A DNA stretch of 64,000 nt from Codonopsis lanceolata. Its lineage: Eukaryota; Streptophyta; Magnoliopsida; Asterales; Campanulaceae. The notes below the pieces were generated by a model, which worked only from the letters and a program-made list of their open reading frames with translations, was not told the origin of the DNA and ran no database searches. The DNA is taken from positions 70,469,990 to 70,533,989 of the forward strand of contig CM028384.1 in assembly GCA_013146195.2 (NCBI GenBank), read 5' to 3'. Positions 44,206 through 57,000 of this stretch are shown here, in pieces (position 1 is the stretch's first letter; every line of letters begins with the position of its first letter). A program made the position numbers and the translations under genes.

Positions 44206-45466
44206 TGTAGACACCCCAATTTCGTACCCCTGGTATGTGACATGACATAAAATATCAAGACCTGTTAAAACATTAACAAATGTCAAGTTACAGGGTCAAA
44301 AGTGCAAAAGGACAAAACAGGATGCGCAAAAGGACGAACTGCAGGGACCAAAGTGTACAAAAATTGCAAAGTTTGAAATTGGGCGTGGCCACCACCAAAA
44401 TTGGGCATGGCGCCCAATTTGGGATGATGCGCCCAATTTTGTTAAACGCTGCGCCCAGTTTCTTCAACAGTGCACTGATCATTTGCCGTAAAATGCAATT
44501 CATTCTGCGCAATGTACAATCAACTGATGCGTGAAGAAGGAATTTTAATTCCCAGCGTGTCCTCAGTTCAGCCTATAAATAGAGGCTCTCGGCTCTTCAT
44601 TTAGCACACTTTTCCTTCGATAAAATTCTCCGTGTTGTCGTTACGCTGGAGAAATAGAGAGCGATGTGAGATAGTGAGCGATCACCTCAAAAAGCCTCGA
44701 AACCCTGCCAAACCTCTTCCAAATACAAAACCAATCGGTAGGAGTGAACCTTAGCCCCCCAGCTAGGTATCCACCATTTTTCCCCGGTCCAAAAATTGTG
44801 GAAATAGCAGTTGCTCTGCCCCGATTTAAAAGGCCAAATCAGCTAGAAATAAGCCGTTATTCTGCCCGATTTCAGCCTACCTCCAGCCAACAAACAACCA
44901 AACACAAACAGTTACTCTGCCCAAATCCCTAGGCCGAAAGTAACTTTCAAAAGCAGTCATGCTGCCCAAATTCACACAACACACAACACACAACAACAAC
45001 AAAAAAAGACTCACTCTCCCTGAAGGACAGAGCGAGCACACCTTAGGCCGTCAGTAAGTTTTTATTTTAAAGTCTTTATCTGTAAAAGTATTATTTTCAA
45101 TCCGGCCCAATGTAGTTATATACGCAGTTGTGCTGCCCGGATTTAGTTATGAAATATATAGTACTAAATGTAGCCGTTATTATGGCCAAATATTTTCAAG
45201 TATATTTGTGATTATTTGTAAAAGAGACTGTTGCAAGTCTGTAAATAATGTAGATGTAATGGATGTATTTGTAGGCAGCTAATGCTTTATTTATCTGTTA
45301 AATTAATATAACAACAAGCATACTTTAGCCGAAAACCGTTTTGAGACCGAAAGGGCGAGTTGGGTGCCTAGCACCTTCCCAACTCGTAACTTAGCCTCCG
45401 AACCCGTTTTTATTATCTCTGGTTTTCTTTTTTTGGTTTTGCTTTATTTATTCCTTAAAATAAAGA
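44206..45466 (+). mobile_element. 5' LTR of a Tat-like Ty3/gypsy element inserted in the gypsy protease
   Basis: Starts TGTAGACACCCC directly behind protease-coding sequence and ends just before a TGGCGACTC primer site. TATA box TATAAAT at 44574-44580, followed by a plausible start and a leader with repeated CTCTGCCC motifs (GTTACTCTGCCC, GTTATTCTGCCC). 1.26 kb. The exact 3' end is uncertain by a few bases. Confidence 0.7.
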
Positions 45467-45476
45467 TGGCGACTCT
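45467..45476 (+). other. Primer binding site, Tat/Ogre type
   Basis: TGGCGACTCT; TGGCGACTCCACTGGGGA-like sites are common behind Tat/Ogre LTRs. Divergent after ten bases, but CCAGTGGGG reappears 14 bases later, suggesting a small insertion in the site. Confidence 0.6.
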
Positions 45477-45503
45477 AAAACATCTTGGATCCAGTGGGGT
45501 CTC

Positions 45504-45995
45504 GCAACATCTTTCTTTGCACTTTCACGTTCTCCCCTAAAAAAGGGAGAATGAGAATGGAAAGGTGATGTATTCCTATGTCCTGGTATCCCCTAAACAA
45601 GGGATAACTTGACGTAGAAAACCCAAAGCACCCATAGTGATCCGAGATAGGCCATAAGGCTATTTTCATAAAATCCATATGGGGCGCCGCAACATTCCTT
45701 CCTTGCACTTTCAACGCTTTCCCCTAAACAAGGGAGAATGAGAATAGAAGGGTGATACATTCCTATATCCTGGTATCCCCTAAAAAAGGGATAACTTGAT
45801 ATAGAAAACCCAAAGTTCCCATATTGGATCAAAATCCACTAAAGGCAACCGAGGCGCATTCCAACGCGTTATTCCGGCAGCACTCCTCCCGCACTTGTGA
45901 TTTCGTCTTCCCCTAAACAAGGGAGGGTGGAACGGGAGCAGTGAATGTCACCGCATCCGCATGTATGTGTACCCCTATCCAAGGGCGCTACGGGG
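45504..45995 (+). repeat. Three 185-bp leader repeats with conserved hairpins
   Basis: Units start near 45504, 45689 and 45876. Each contains CCCCTAAAMAAGGG flanked by complementary bases, for example 45530-45551 (TTCTCCC / GGGAGAA) and 45587-45606 (TATCCC / GGGATA). The third unit is diverged but keeps the pairing. They lie in the untranslated leader between the primer site and gag. Confidence 0.8.
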
Positions 45996-46273
45996 CGGAG
46001 CAATTTCCCTGAACCCACAAGACGACTGGCTGGGGAGATCGTTTTTATTTTAATAAATAAAAATGGAGGGCTAGACTCAAGAACCAAAACTTTTTTTTCT
46101 TTTGTTTCGCTAAAGTATGCTTGTTATATTAATTTAAACAATTGAATATTATGCTCCTTTAACATCCGTGTCTATATTTGTGGATATGATCCTCCATCTT
46201 GCACTTGCTTTCATTTCAAACACTGTTAATGTTATTTTATATACTTGAAAATATTCAGATTTTTAAAAAATTG

Positions 46274-46315
<42 letters not shown>

Positions 46316-46434
46316 ATATTTTACGTGCAAGTGCATTTCCTGCAAAGACAACAAAAGGGCCGAGGCTTTATTTTTAAGAAATCTTTTCATTTTCGGCCTT
46401 ATATTTTTTTTATTATTCTGCTTTATTTTCATTC

Positions 46435-46511
<77 letters not shown>

Positions 46512-47501
46512 TTCATTCTCACATTTTATTTGGGGATTAGGACCCATTTTTAATAGGAATAGATAGATTCTCCGCTTTTCTTTCTATTTCTTGATGGTAT
46601 GCTTGCTTGCTCGCGCTTAAGCTAAAAAGCCGAGAAAATCCACAAATAACAGCAAGACATGCTATATTTGTTTTCTTTTCTATTTTTATATCCGAAAAAA
46701 AAACTTTTTTTTCTTTTTAGATACCGCACGCACGTGCACATACATATAAATATATTCGAACCGCCGCCTCTACACCATGGCCAAATCTACCCCTCGCATA
46801 AGCCAACGTTAGATCGCATATAGATTTTCGTGACACTTCGTGAGACCGACCGTTTTGCATTTTAAATTATGGGCCACCCCACCAAAAGTCAAAAAAATCT
46901 CACAAGTCGAAAAAAAATCAAGGCAAGTCAAAAAAAAAAAAAAACACTGGGGCTGATTTATTATTTTCAAATGCTCGACCTAGACCATTTCAAATGGTGG
47001 ATCCTGAAAAGAGTATAGACTCTTCGCCTGGGATCAGTCCGATCTCGGGAAGTCGAAAGACAGGTGGAATACGCTGGTCTTATACTCTGGAGAAAGAATC
47101 CACTATTCCAGGAAAAGTCCTGAGACTGTCAAAATTAAGCGGGTGCTTATTCGGTCAATCTATAGGGATAATAATAAATAATAAAATATACTAATAAAGG
47201 CACGCTGTACTCCAAGCCCATAAAGCCTTCACCAAATTTCTTCTCGATACCTCCAAACCCATTTTCCTCAAACCCCGCCCGAATTTGGAAAGGCGAGACA
47301 AGATCGGCCGATTGATACGGAAACGAGTGCAAATCGATCATAGGGCATCGTAAACGCACAGACGATAAGGGCGTAAAACAGCCTGTAAGGTACGATCCGC
47401 ACAAGATATGGCAGTAAAGTTTACCGCGATACATGGGTATTGCATACATGGGCTCTCGGTATGCTCCGACTCCAGCAATGCAGTAGTGGCTAGACCAAAA
47501 T
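45996..47501 (+). other. Untranslated leader of the Tat element, with two (AT)n runs
   Basis: (AT)n at 46277-46312 and 46437-46508 (36 copies). Apparent Ile/Tyr-repeat ORFs there are microsatellite artefacts. 46980-47500 is GC-richer but frequently stopped in all frames. Confidence 0.55.
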
Positions 47502-48281
47502 TTGGGTGCAACGGCTAACCGAATAATGAGCCAAATGGCTAATATGGTACAAAGCTTGAAATCTAATGGTGAGGTAATCTCTTCCCCTGCAGTTCCCCAA
47601 GAAGCATCAACCTCACATATGCCTCAAAAACCAAACCCTCAGCCAAACACTAACCCACCAAACACTGCCATCACTCCAAATCCTAACCCTCCACCAACTC
47701 CCTACTACCCAAATGTCAAACCTATCCCATCCTACCCTCCATATCCTATCCCAAACACCACTATTCCCCAGAGTCCAAATGACCTCCTTTTTCCTATAAT
47801 CAACCCACTCCAAAACAACCCACATATGGATCCCCAAAGCTATAACCCGTTATGCCACGTTACTACCTACTTACCTTCCGATGATCCTGGCCACCTAGCC
47901 GAAACCATCCAAAATCCACCAGTCTACACAACCCAAAATCCTTATACTACCAATAATCCACCAACCCAAAATCCTTATACTACCAATAACCCACCAGCTC
48001 AAAATCCTTATCCGACTCAAAACCCACCAGCTTATATTACCCAAAATCCACCAACTTATGCTACCCCGAGTCCATATCCAGTCCAAAATCCACCAGCTTA
48101 CACTGCCCAAAACCCATATCCGACCCAGAATCCACCAACTTATGCTACCCAGAACCCATATCCAAATTTCAAAAATCCTTATCCACCAAATTCAATCCAC
48201 ATATCCAACCAAAAATCCACTAGCATACACTGCTCAAAATCCATACCCAACCCAAAATCCTTACCCAACACCACGCCTTAA
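47502..48281 (+). CDS. Tat-type gag, proline-rich N-terminal part
   Basis: Open for 259 codons; the first ATG in frame is at 47526 (MSQMANMVQSLKSNGE). Behind a short helical start comes a Pro/Asn/Gln/Tyr-rich segment with repeats of the form NPPAYTTQNPYPTQ, about a dozen imperfect 10-20 residue units. Low-complexity linkers of this kind precede the capsid domain in Tat/Ogre gag. The frame shifts near 48215 and the gag goes on in other frames. Confidence 0.6.
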   Translation: MGATANRIMSQMANMVQSLKSNGEVISSPAVPQEASTSHMPQKPNPQPNTNPPNTAITPNPNPPPTPYYPNVKPIPSYPPYPIPNTTIPQSPNDLLFPIINPLQNNPHMDPQSYNPLCHVTTYLPSDDPGHLAETIQNPPVYTTQNPYTTNNPPTQNPYTTNNPPAQNPYPTQNPPAYITQNPPTYATPSPYPVQNPPAYTAQNPYPTQNPPTYATQNPYPNFKNPYPPNSIHISNQKSTSIHCSKSIPNPKSLPNTTP

Positions 48282-49345
48282 ATTAACCCAAATTTTCCAT
48301 AATCCTCGCCAAAGATATACCTAAAACCAACTCCCCACCACCAAAATGGAAGCCGACATGGAAAACATGAAAACAATGATGCTCAAACTTCTCAACAAAG
48401 GGGAATTCTCTACGCGGGCACTGGCATTAAAACCTTCAGCCATGCTACCCCAAAATTTCAAAATGCCCGACATAGAAAAATTCGACGAAACCGATGCCCT
48501 ATCTCCCACCTAAAATCTTACTCTATCGGGCATGCAATCAAGGGGCTAGTTTCAAGCCATGGCCTCCAATTTTCACCTCACCTGATAGGGCCGCAAAGCA
48601 ATGGTTAATGCTAGCGATGATAGCACCATGAACACTTGGGACCAAATCATTGCTGGTTCCTAGAAAGGTACAAAGATAATACCACCACCGAAAATAAAAG
48701 GTAACTTGAGGCATGCACCCAAAAGGGAAATGAAACACTGCATTTGGCGATGGAAGGTTAAAGTCGCCCAGACTTTGACACCCGATCCAATGTAATCACG
48801 TCACGTTCATCAAAAACCTCCAAATTTCATTTACCATGTGATATCTCCCCTATAGCAATTTCAAAGAAATATCGAGATATGAGTCCCATTGATGAAGATA
48901 TACGCAGCGATCCCTAGAAATTGGTACACCTCCAAGTTTGTTCTCGCCATTTCAATCGTAGAGTTAATCTACGTATGAAGTTAATACTATAGAAAAACCC
49001 CGAATGAACAATACAAAGTTGATGCGCCATGGACACATGGGGCAAACAACCGCCAATTTCAGAAAGCAAGAATGCCAACAAGAATCTCATATGGCCTCAC
49101 AAAGGAAACAAAAAGGCACTTCGATGAATCAATGCCCCAATGTCACGATACTACAAGGGTTAACAACACAAGGAGTCCTTAAGCCTTTGAAAACTATGAA
49201 CCTCCAAATCCATTACCCGCCAAATGGAGTCAAGAACAAGTATCAGGAATACCACCAATCCAGGGTCATATCACCACAAATGCTTCTCACTCAGAATGAT
49301 ATCCAAGACCTTATCGATGATAAAATCAGAAGCCGCACTCCATAA
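48282..49345 (+). pseudogene. Tat-type gag, capsid part, decayed
   Basis: Pieces of the Tat/Ogre capsid domain are readable in shifting frames, the clearest NFKMPDIEKFDETD near 48455. Several stops follow. An ORF at 49004-49345 (113 aa) includes QNDIQDLIDDKI and may be the gag C-terminus. No zinc knuckle was found. Confidence 0.55.
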
Positions 49346-51280
49346 TTGTTTTTGATAAAAGTGAAAGAGACCCTACCATACCTTCTTGTACACCTTGTTT
49401 TCCTTTAAATCTCTTTGTCAAATAAAATCTTCAGAAACAACCTTTTTCAAATTCAACGCCACTTTTCATAGATTCCGATCTTTGTTGTTTCTTTTCATAC
49501 ACTCAACAATTTTGTAATGACAGATGAAATTTTTTAACTAATATCATTTACTCCTAAGAAGGTCAGCCTTCAGGTACGTAATCGATACATCTCATTTCAA
49601 AGATAAAAAAGGAATTCGTTTCTAAACAAAAAGTCTCTATTCTTTCAAATTAAAAAAATAGATTAGCAAAATGAAAAATTTTTCTGGCTGTTGAACTACG
49701 ATGACCCGAGCCTCGAAATGAGGAACGAGGCAGCCTCCTGTTCTGGTCAAATGCTTTGATTTACTCTTCAAAAAAAGAAGAAGAGGTTTTTCTATGTGTT
49801 TTGTTTCCCAAAACATGTAAAGACAAGACAAACCCCTCACCACCATTCTTAATCTCCAAATGCATCTCCCTCTTAACTCTCTCATAATGCATCACTAAGT
49901 CGATAAGTGCATCGTTCATTCTCGATTTCAAAAAATAAAAAATAAAATCAGTAAGTCCTACTTCGAGATGTTAAGATCTGCCACTCAAAAAAAAAAAGAG
50001 AATGCAAAAAAAAAATGCAAAAAAAAAAAAAAAGAGGAAAAAAAGGAGCAGATAGGGAGCGAGAAGAAAAAAGAAAGCCGGAAAGCCAAGAAAGCGTAAA
50101 AACTGAAAGGTGAAATCCGTAAAAGGCCGACCCCGATCATAAGCAACACCAGACTGGGTCACAAACCCTCGTGGTGTCTCTTTGCCCATATTGATGGCCT
50201 ACTACTACTGCGCAGTATGCTCACTAGTCCATTTGGTCTCCGTTTTTTCAAAAGTCCAAGCATGTCCCTAGATCGAGCTTTCCATAGGTATCTTATATTC
50301 AAGTCTGGTAAATTCTTGCTTCTCCTATATTAGTTTGTCAAGTTTTCTTCTTGATCTCTGAGCACATATCACCAAAGTATTTGTAACAAAAAAAAGGATG
50401 ATGATGACGAATCAACTCATGTAAAAATATGATAAAACTACACGGGTTGATAATGAGTCATTTTGCAATATGGACCCACAAACCATTAAAAAATTTCGAT
50501 GAAGCAACCTTCTGCCTTGGAAAAAGGTCATCTTCAACTCATCATGCCGAGCTATTAAACGGCACACTAGGGGCTTCCAACCATACACCAAACCTCTTCC
50601 AAATATTTGAACAAATCAACCACATACCAAAGCCTAACCATCCCTGAGATCCAACTTCCCAAAACTGGGGCTGTTTCACCCTTATATACACATCCACCAA
50701 GAGTGACAACCTTCTTTTATCCCGAGAGAGACAAGACAGATATCTCTTCAAACACTCTCCCAAATTGCTCCGAGAGGTCAACAAAAAAAAAGGAAAAAAG
50801 AAGAAAAAAGAGAAAAGAAAAAGAAAGAAGTCTCTCCCGAACAACTTCCTCAAATCTCTCGCTCACACAAAAAAAAAGAGAAGGAAAAAGATCAATCACT
50901 TCGACCACCCCATAACCCACAACCAAAGCCAAAAGCCGACCTCCCAACCATATCCACAACCAGTCCAAAACCAACTTTCTATCCAAACCCACACCTCTAA
51001 AAAGCCACCTAATGGTCCTTCGACCGCCTTCAAAAAAAAAAAAAACACAAACTATACCAAAAATACCTTTGAATCAGAGGCCAATCAAATCCTCAACCCT
51101 AAAGCTAATCCATCCCAAACACTACACCCCAACCTAGTTGCAACCTATAGCTCTGTTTCAATCGGTTGTAACGTGATCTGGATCCAAGACAGAACTCCTT
51201 GCTAAAGACACATGAAATTATCAAAAGATAAATGTTAAGTAGGGTCCATGAAACTCATGATACTTCACGATAAACTCGGA
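49346..51280 (+). other. Decayed, low-complexity internal sequence of the Tat element
   Basis: No protease, RT or integrase can be read. A-rich and GA-rich runs (49990-50060, 50780-50890) and C/A-rich parts (50900-51130) produce short Lys- or Pro-rich ORFs that I do not accept as genes. The region ends at the assembly gap. Confidence 0.5.
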
Positions 51281-51380
51281 NNNNNNNNNNNNNNNNNNNN
51301 NNNNNNNNNNNNNNNNNNNNNNNNNNNNNNNNNNNNNNNNNNNNNNNNNNNNNNNNNNNNNNNNNNNNNNNNNNNNNNNN
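51281..51380. other. Assembly gap (100 N)
   Basis: Exactly 100 N, the conventional length for a gap of unknown size. The two sides belong to different retrotransposon families (Tat on the left, Sirevirus-like copia on the right). Confidence 0.99.
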
Positions 51381-53694
51381 AAATTTCCAAAGTATTTCTT
51401 CAAGCGTAAGTCAACACTTCATGTTTACCTGCACGTATCCCGGTAAACAAGTTTCATAACAAAACTTCATATGAAATATGGAGAGGAAGATCCCCCAACA
51501 TAGGATTTCTTAAAATCTTCGGCTGTAAATGTTTTATTCTGTATAATGGAAAAGAATATAGAGGAAAATTTGATGCAAAATCAGATGAAGGAATTTTTCC
51601 GGGTATTCCAAACATTCAAAAAGCATTTCGCATTTTCAAGAAACTAATTTAAAAATTTTTAGAATTCGGCATGTTTCTTTTGATGAATATGACTTGTTAG
51701 AGCCTAGAAAGGCCCGAACGTTGCTAATGATTCTCGATAATGATGAGACAGTACTAATACAACTTTACTCCCACTCCTCATCGAAAATCGCAAGACTCCT
51801 CAGTACCGCTAACCTTCACCTAGATGTTTCGAGAACTCTACCGGTACCGATTACAACTCTTCTGTTGACCCTGAACCCATCTCTTCTGTATTACCCCAAG
51901 CACCTTTACAGATCACTCATCCTTCTTGTTCACCAGAAAATGAAAGTTTTGAAGATCCTATGTCTTCTGAACCAGATTTTGGTGAATCTCCTTCTCAACC
52001 TACTCCGGAATTCTTAAGGGAAGAACCCATCAGAAGTGATCTTCCTCCAACCATTATTGAAGCAAGAGACCATCCCATTTCTAAAATCATTGGTGATCTC
52101 AACACAGGAGTTCGTACAAGAAATAAAGTTCGAGAAGAGACTATGTTTGCTTATGCATTTGTATCTGAACTCGAGCCAAAGAAGATTGATGAAGCTATCG
52201 AAGATCATAACTGGATTGAAGCTATGCAAGAAGAGCTGAACCAGTTTGAAAGATGCAAGGTGTGGAGCTTAGTTCAAAGGCCGACTGATCATCCAAATAT
52301 TGGCACTAAATGGGTTTTCGAAACAAAAGAGATGAAGATGGAAATGTCACGAAACAAAGCTAGACCTGGTTGCAGGGCTACCCAGAGCAAGGAAGAAGGA
52401 ATTGACTTTGATGAAACTTTTGCTCCTGTTGCTAGACTAGAGGCAATCAGACTCTTTCTAGCCTATGCATCGTTCATGGACTTCAAAGTGTATCAGATGG
52501 ATGTAAAGAGTGCCTTTCTGAATGGTGATCTCCAAGAAACTGTATACGTGGAACAACCTCCAGGATTTGTCATTTCAGACAAACTGGATCACGTCTACCG
52601 ACTCAAGAAAGCTCTCTACGGCCTGAAGCAAGCTCCTAGAGCTTGGTATGAAACTCTATCCAAGTTCTTAATAGAACAAGGATTCGTGAGAGGAAGGATA
52701 GACACTACTTTATTCATTCTCAAGCACAAAGGCCATTCTCTTCTGGTACAAATCTATGTGGACGATATCATCTTTGGATCAACTAACCAAAGCCTGTGTA
52801 AAAGATTCGAGAAGCTGATGCAAAGCAAGTTCGAGATGAGCATGATGGGTGAACTTACCTACTTTCTAGATCGCAGATACAACACTTCCGACGAATCTTC
52901 ATCGCCCAAACCAAATATGCAAAGGAACTAATCAAGAAGTTCGGTCTTGATTCAGCTAAAGGATTCGAAACTCCAATGTCTACCGACTGCCATCTTGACA
53001 AAGATGAGAAGGGAAAGCAAGAGAACATGACCAAATACCGAGGAATCATAGGTTCACTTCTTTACCTTACTGCTAGTAGACCTGACATTATGTTTGCTTG
53101 CTTGTGTTTGTGCTAGATTTCGTGATCCAAAGGAGTCACATTTGCTTGCTGCCAAACGTATCATCAGATATGTTTCAAAAACAACAAATTTAGGCATATG
53201 GTATTCCAAAAACAACAAATTCGATCTAGTTGGATACTCAGATGCAGATTATGCAACTGCAAAGTGAGCGTAAGAAGCACCCTGGGACTTGTCAATTCCT
53301 TGGAAATAGACTTGTCTCATGGTCGTGCAAGAAACAAGGATCAGTTGCAAATTCAACCACAGAAGCTGAATACATTGCTGCAAGTAGTTGTTGCTCTCAA
53401 CTCCTATGGATGAAGCAACAACTAGTGGACTACAACATCAAGACTGCAAATTGTCCAATCATGTGTGACAACACATCAGCAATCTCAGTCTCCAAAAATC
53501 CAGTGATGCACTCCAAGACAAAGCACATTGATATCCGTTACCACTTCCTCAAAGATCATGTGGAGAAAGGTAACATCAGCTTGGAATATGTTCCAACTGA
53601 GCATCAATTGGCTGACATACTCACAAAACCACTGGATGCCACCAGGTTTGCTTATTTAAGGAGAAATCTTGGTATGATTGATCCTACTGCTTAA
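51381..53694 (+). pseudogene. Sirevirus-like copia pol: integrase end, RT, RNase H
   Basis: Integrase C-terminus near 51465-51640 (SYEIWRGRSPNIGF, GCKCFILYNGKEYRG). After a frame-broken linker, the RT is open from 51960 to 52931: HNWIEAMQEELNQFERCKVW, GTKWVFE, VYQMDVKSAFLNGDLQE, QPPGF, ALYGLKQAPRAWYE and the YVDDIIFG active site. It goes on in another frame (KYRGIIGSLLYLTASRPDI). RNase H at 53230-53694 has SWSCKKQGSVANSTTEAEY, CDNTSAI and HQLADILTKPLD. The strong match to the FERCKVWSLV and TKHIDIRYHFL patterns fits the Sire/Maximus lineage. Frameshifts near 51950, 52880 and 53150 inactivate it; the 5' part is beyond the gap. Confidence 0.9.
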
Positions 53695-53724
53695 TTTCAA
53701 AGTTTTTGTTAATATTTCTTTCAT

Positions 53725-53785
53725 ACCGGTAGACTTAGTTTTAGACTGATCGGAAGACGTAAGTTCTCCTTTACCGGAAGACTTA
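53725..53785 (+). promoter_or_regulatory. Three CGGNAGACYT motifs upstream of the envelope-like gene
   Basis: ACCGGTAGACTTA (53725), TCGGAAGACGTAA (53750) and ACCGGAAGACTTA (53773), roughly 25 bp apart. The same motif recurs in the LTR of this element (57645, 57666, 57693, and inverted or direct near 58596-58647). A shared regulatory role is inference. Confidence 0.5.
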
Positions 53786-53914
53786 AAGGTTAGTATTATT
53801 ACTTAGTCTATTATTTTAAAGAGGTTTCTATAGCAATAAAGGGGGTCAAGGATAAAATTTGGCACTTAAGAAAATATCTTAAGTTCCCGCTTTTTCAACT
53901 AAAATTTTCTCGCC

Positions 53915-53922
53915 TATAAATA
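53915..53922 (+). promoter_or_regulatory. Internal TATA box
   Basis: TATAAATA in CGCCTATAAATAGACC, 220 bp behind the RNase H stop and 138 bp before the ATG of the envelope-like gene. A pyrimidine-rich leader typical of plant 5' UTRs follows, ending TCATCAACAACAATGG, a good plant start context. Confidence 0.55.
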
Positions 53923-54052
53923 GACCTTGAATCGCCTTTTGCAAAACTTTACGAAACCCTTTGACAAAATATTTCTCTCTCTATTCATACCCTCTCTGTA
54001 ACTGCTTTCTGCAAATCCAAATCTTTCTTGTTTCTTCTTCTCATCAACAACA

Positions 54053-57000
54053 ATGGTATGTTCTTCTCTACTCTCTACTTGAAACTTATTGTTTTCTGTT
54101 TTGCATTTCATTTCATAACCTAAAATTGTTTTGGAATACAAACGGTCATTTTCAAGTTTCTACAGTATTCGCCATTGTTGTTCTTACAAACCTAGAATAC
54201 TAACAGTCGTTTATGTATTTTCAATGGTCATTCTTCTTGAAAACTTATGTTATACATTTCTCGGGTGCGGATACACTAAACATTCTAGGGTTTCAAGTTT
54301 TTGTTTCGAAAAATTCAATTGTTTCAGAAAACCTTGAAATTCCTACTTGTTTAGTTCTTGAGGTGAAAAGCCCTAATTTTTATTTGTATTTCTTTCAGGC
54401 AAAAACCTCAAAATCTAAGCGAGACAACGGAAAGAAATTGAACCCAGAAACCGACATTCCTCCCAGTACGGATGTCAACCTTCCGGGATATCCAACCTTT
54501 CCCGCCTCTCATGACATAATAGTGGCCCTGGACCCAAAGCTGTACATTCCAGGGATGTGCATTGACCTTCCAACTATCTGCTCAATAGTCTCCGGTGTCA
54601 AAGCATGCGAGGATATGAACGCCTCCGGCATACTACCTCTCTTCTGCCTCAACGACAAGGATTACAACATCTTTCTGGCAGAAGAATTTTATCAGAGGAT
54701 GGAACTCATGAGCCCGAATGCTCTTCGAGGATGGATTAGGGGCCGACCTATCTCCATCACCGCCAAGAAGATTTCCACCATCATCGGCGACACTTTGGTG
54801 GACCTCAAGCAACCATTGCCGAGGTCAGTACATGCCCTGGAAGCAATGAGAGGAGTAGACACTTACAGAGAACCTCAAGGGAAAATGCTCTCAAATCTGC
54901 TCCTCGACGCTTCATCGCTCCACCCACCTTATTGACAAGGGGCTTCTATTCAAAAGTGGAGCACATGACATGTTCACGGCTCAACAAATCAACCTTACCA
55001 GTGCCGTGTTCCTTCAGCTTTGTCTCAACTGGGGGCCATCATCTTCAACGAATTAAAGCAGTGGGTAGAGAAAGCTAAGAACAACCCCACCTGCAAGCGC
55101 CCCTTCGTAAGGCTCATTAATGCCCTTCTTAGAGATGATGCAAATGTCAACTCTTCCTTGAAGGAAGATGAATTGATTGTAGTGGCCAAGGAGAAACAAC
55201 TCACAGCCTCGTTCTTCAGTAAGTACACTGAGTACGAGAACAAGCGAAGGCTGCAGAAGGGACTACCGCCAGTCACCCTTGATAAGGTTGCTAAGCCTGT
55301 ACCGATCTTGGTAACTCGCTTCAACATGGAAGCACATGACGCGCAAGCGTAACCTCAAAAAGGCCTCGCAAAGTTCAATGATCGTGGTCGCTGCCCCTCC
55401 ATCAAAAGGCCAAAGACCTGGCTGATGAGGCAGAGCAGCTGCTAAGAAGCCAAGATGGCAGCCAAGGGCAAAGCAAAGAAGACAAGGCCGGAAGAGGCCA
55501 CTCCAACTGAAGAGGAGCAGGCCAAATGGATACGGAAAGAGATGAAGGAAGGCCAAAAGAACCAGCCTACAGCCAGACCAGCTCCTTCCTCTACCCAAGC
55601 CCAAACTTCACAAGCCCAGCCAACCTCTCAAACTCAACAAACCACTTCCTCCCAGCCACCTACCCAAACCAGTCAATCACCCTCACCCTCTCCCTCGCAC
55701 TCCACTCCCAAACCAAAACGAAGGAAACTTCAGAAACCTTCAAGACCAACCACCAGCAGACCCTCCTACCACTACCGATGAAGCCGCTGAGCCTCCTATT
55801 CAGCCGCTGAGGAAGAAAAGGAGAACTACTGGTACCAAGACCTCTACCGACACACAACCCTCTACCGCCAGCCAACCAACTACCGACGCCCAACCAACCA
55901 CCAATTCCCAACCAACTACCACTACCTCTACCACCACACCTATCCATCAACCCATTCCTCCTGAGTCATCTACTCAGAGGAACTCACCACCTCCGGAGGA
56001 GCCAGCCAGAACCCCCACTCCTCCTCCTCCTTCACCTTTCAACTACTCACCTGACCCTTCTACCCCTTCCTCACCTCACCAATCCCAACCAACTTCATCA
56101 ACCACACCACAACCAACTCCCATCCCTCCCCCACACCTAATAGACTCGCCGCCGCCAAGTTCCTTTCGAACTTTCGTCAAGAGCACCTATTCACCCCTAC
56201 CCAACAACCTCCTCAACCTTCCCTACGAAAACCAAAATCCCTCTTCTACCCTGCCCCTTCTTTCTGGTTTTCTCCTGACCCTCTTCCCGAATCCTCCCAT
56301 ATCAGTGAAAATTCTGACACTGATATGGAACTGGATTCCCCACCAACACCACCTCCCCCTCCACCCATAACCATATCTTCCTCCACCAACACCATACCAA
56401 CCCAAGACTCGTCCTCTTCCGACTCCATCACTCCTCCACTCCAACAGCCCATACGGCCTGCCGACTCTACCTCTGCCGGCACCATTCATATTGGCCAGGC
56501 AACCTCTTCTCATCAGTCAGCCAATAATGAAATTTTGTCACGGATGGACGCCATATATGAACGGCTAGCGCGCTATCAAAGATCACTACCGCTACCGCCG
56601 AAATAGCCACTGCCGCTTCCAAGGCCAATGACCGAACTGCCGCTCTTCTTCGACAATTTCAAGAGGATGTCTGGATTCTCTTTGGACAGATATGACACGA
56701 CTTCACAGATGTCAAGATCAATGTTGAAGCTCAACGAGATGAGTGTGTCCATATCTGCTCCTCCCTTTTCTATGAGCTTTTCCATGCCATCACTATCCAT
56801 CTCGGCAACGGTCGCCCTCCTGTTCTAGAGCTCAACCGCATTGCTCGAGACTCTGCTCACGACGTTATGAATGCAAATCGTGATCGTGATCCGCCATCAC
56901 GAGGAGAAGCAAATGAGGTCAATCAACGTAATGCCGATGGAAGAGAACAACCGCTTCGTGAAGAATCGGACTACCGCTTCTCGCTCCACCGCACTCCTAC

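Noticed and set aside
46199..46553. Ile/Tyr-repeat ORFs on both strands
   Set aside because: Caused by two (AT)n microsatellites in a retrotransposon leader.
50542..51205. Lys-rich and Phe-rich ORFs of 90-146 aa
   Set aside because: Shadows of A-rich/GA-rich low-complexity tracts in decayed retrotransposon DNA.
54213..54398. N-terminal extension of the envelope-like ORF starting at 54213
   Set aside because: Composition is intron-like and a strong TTTCTTTCAG acceptor at 54398 joins in frame to the upstream ATG.
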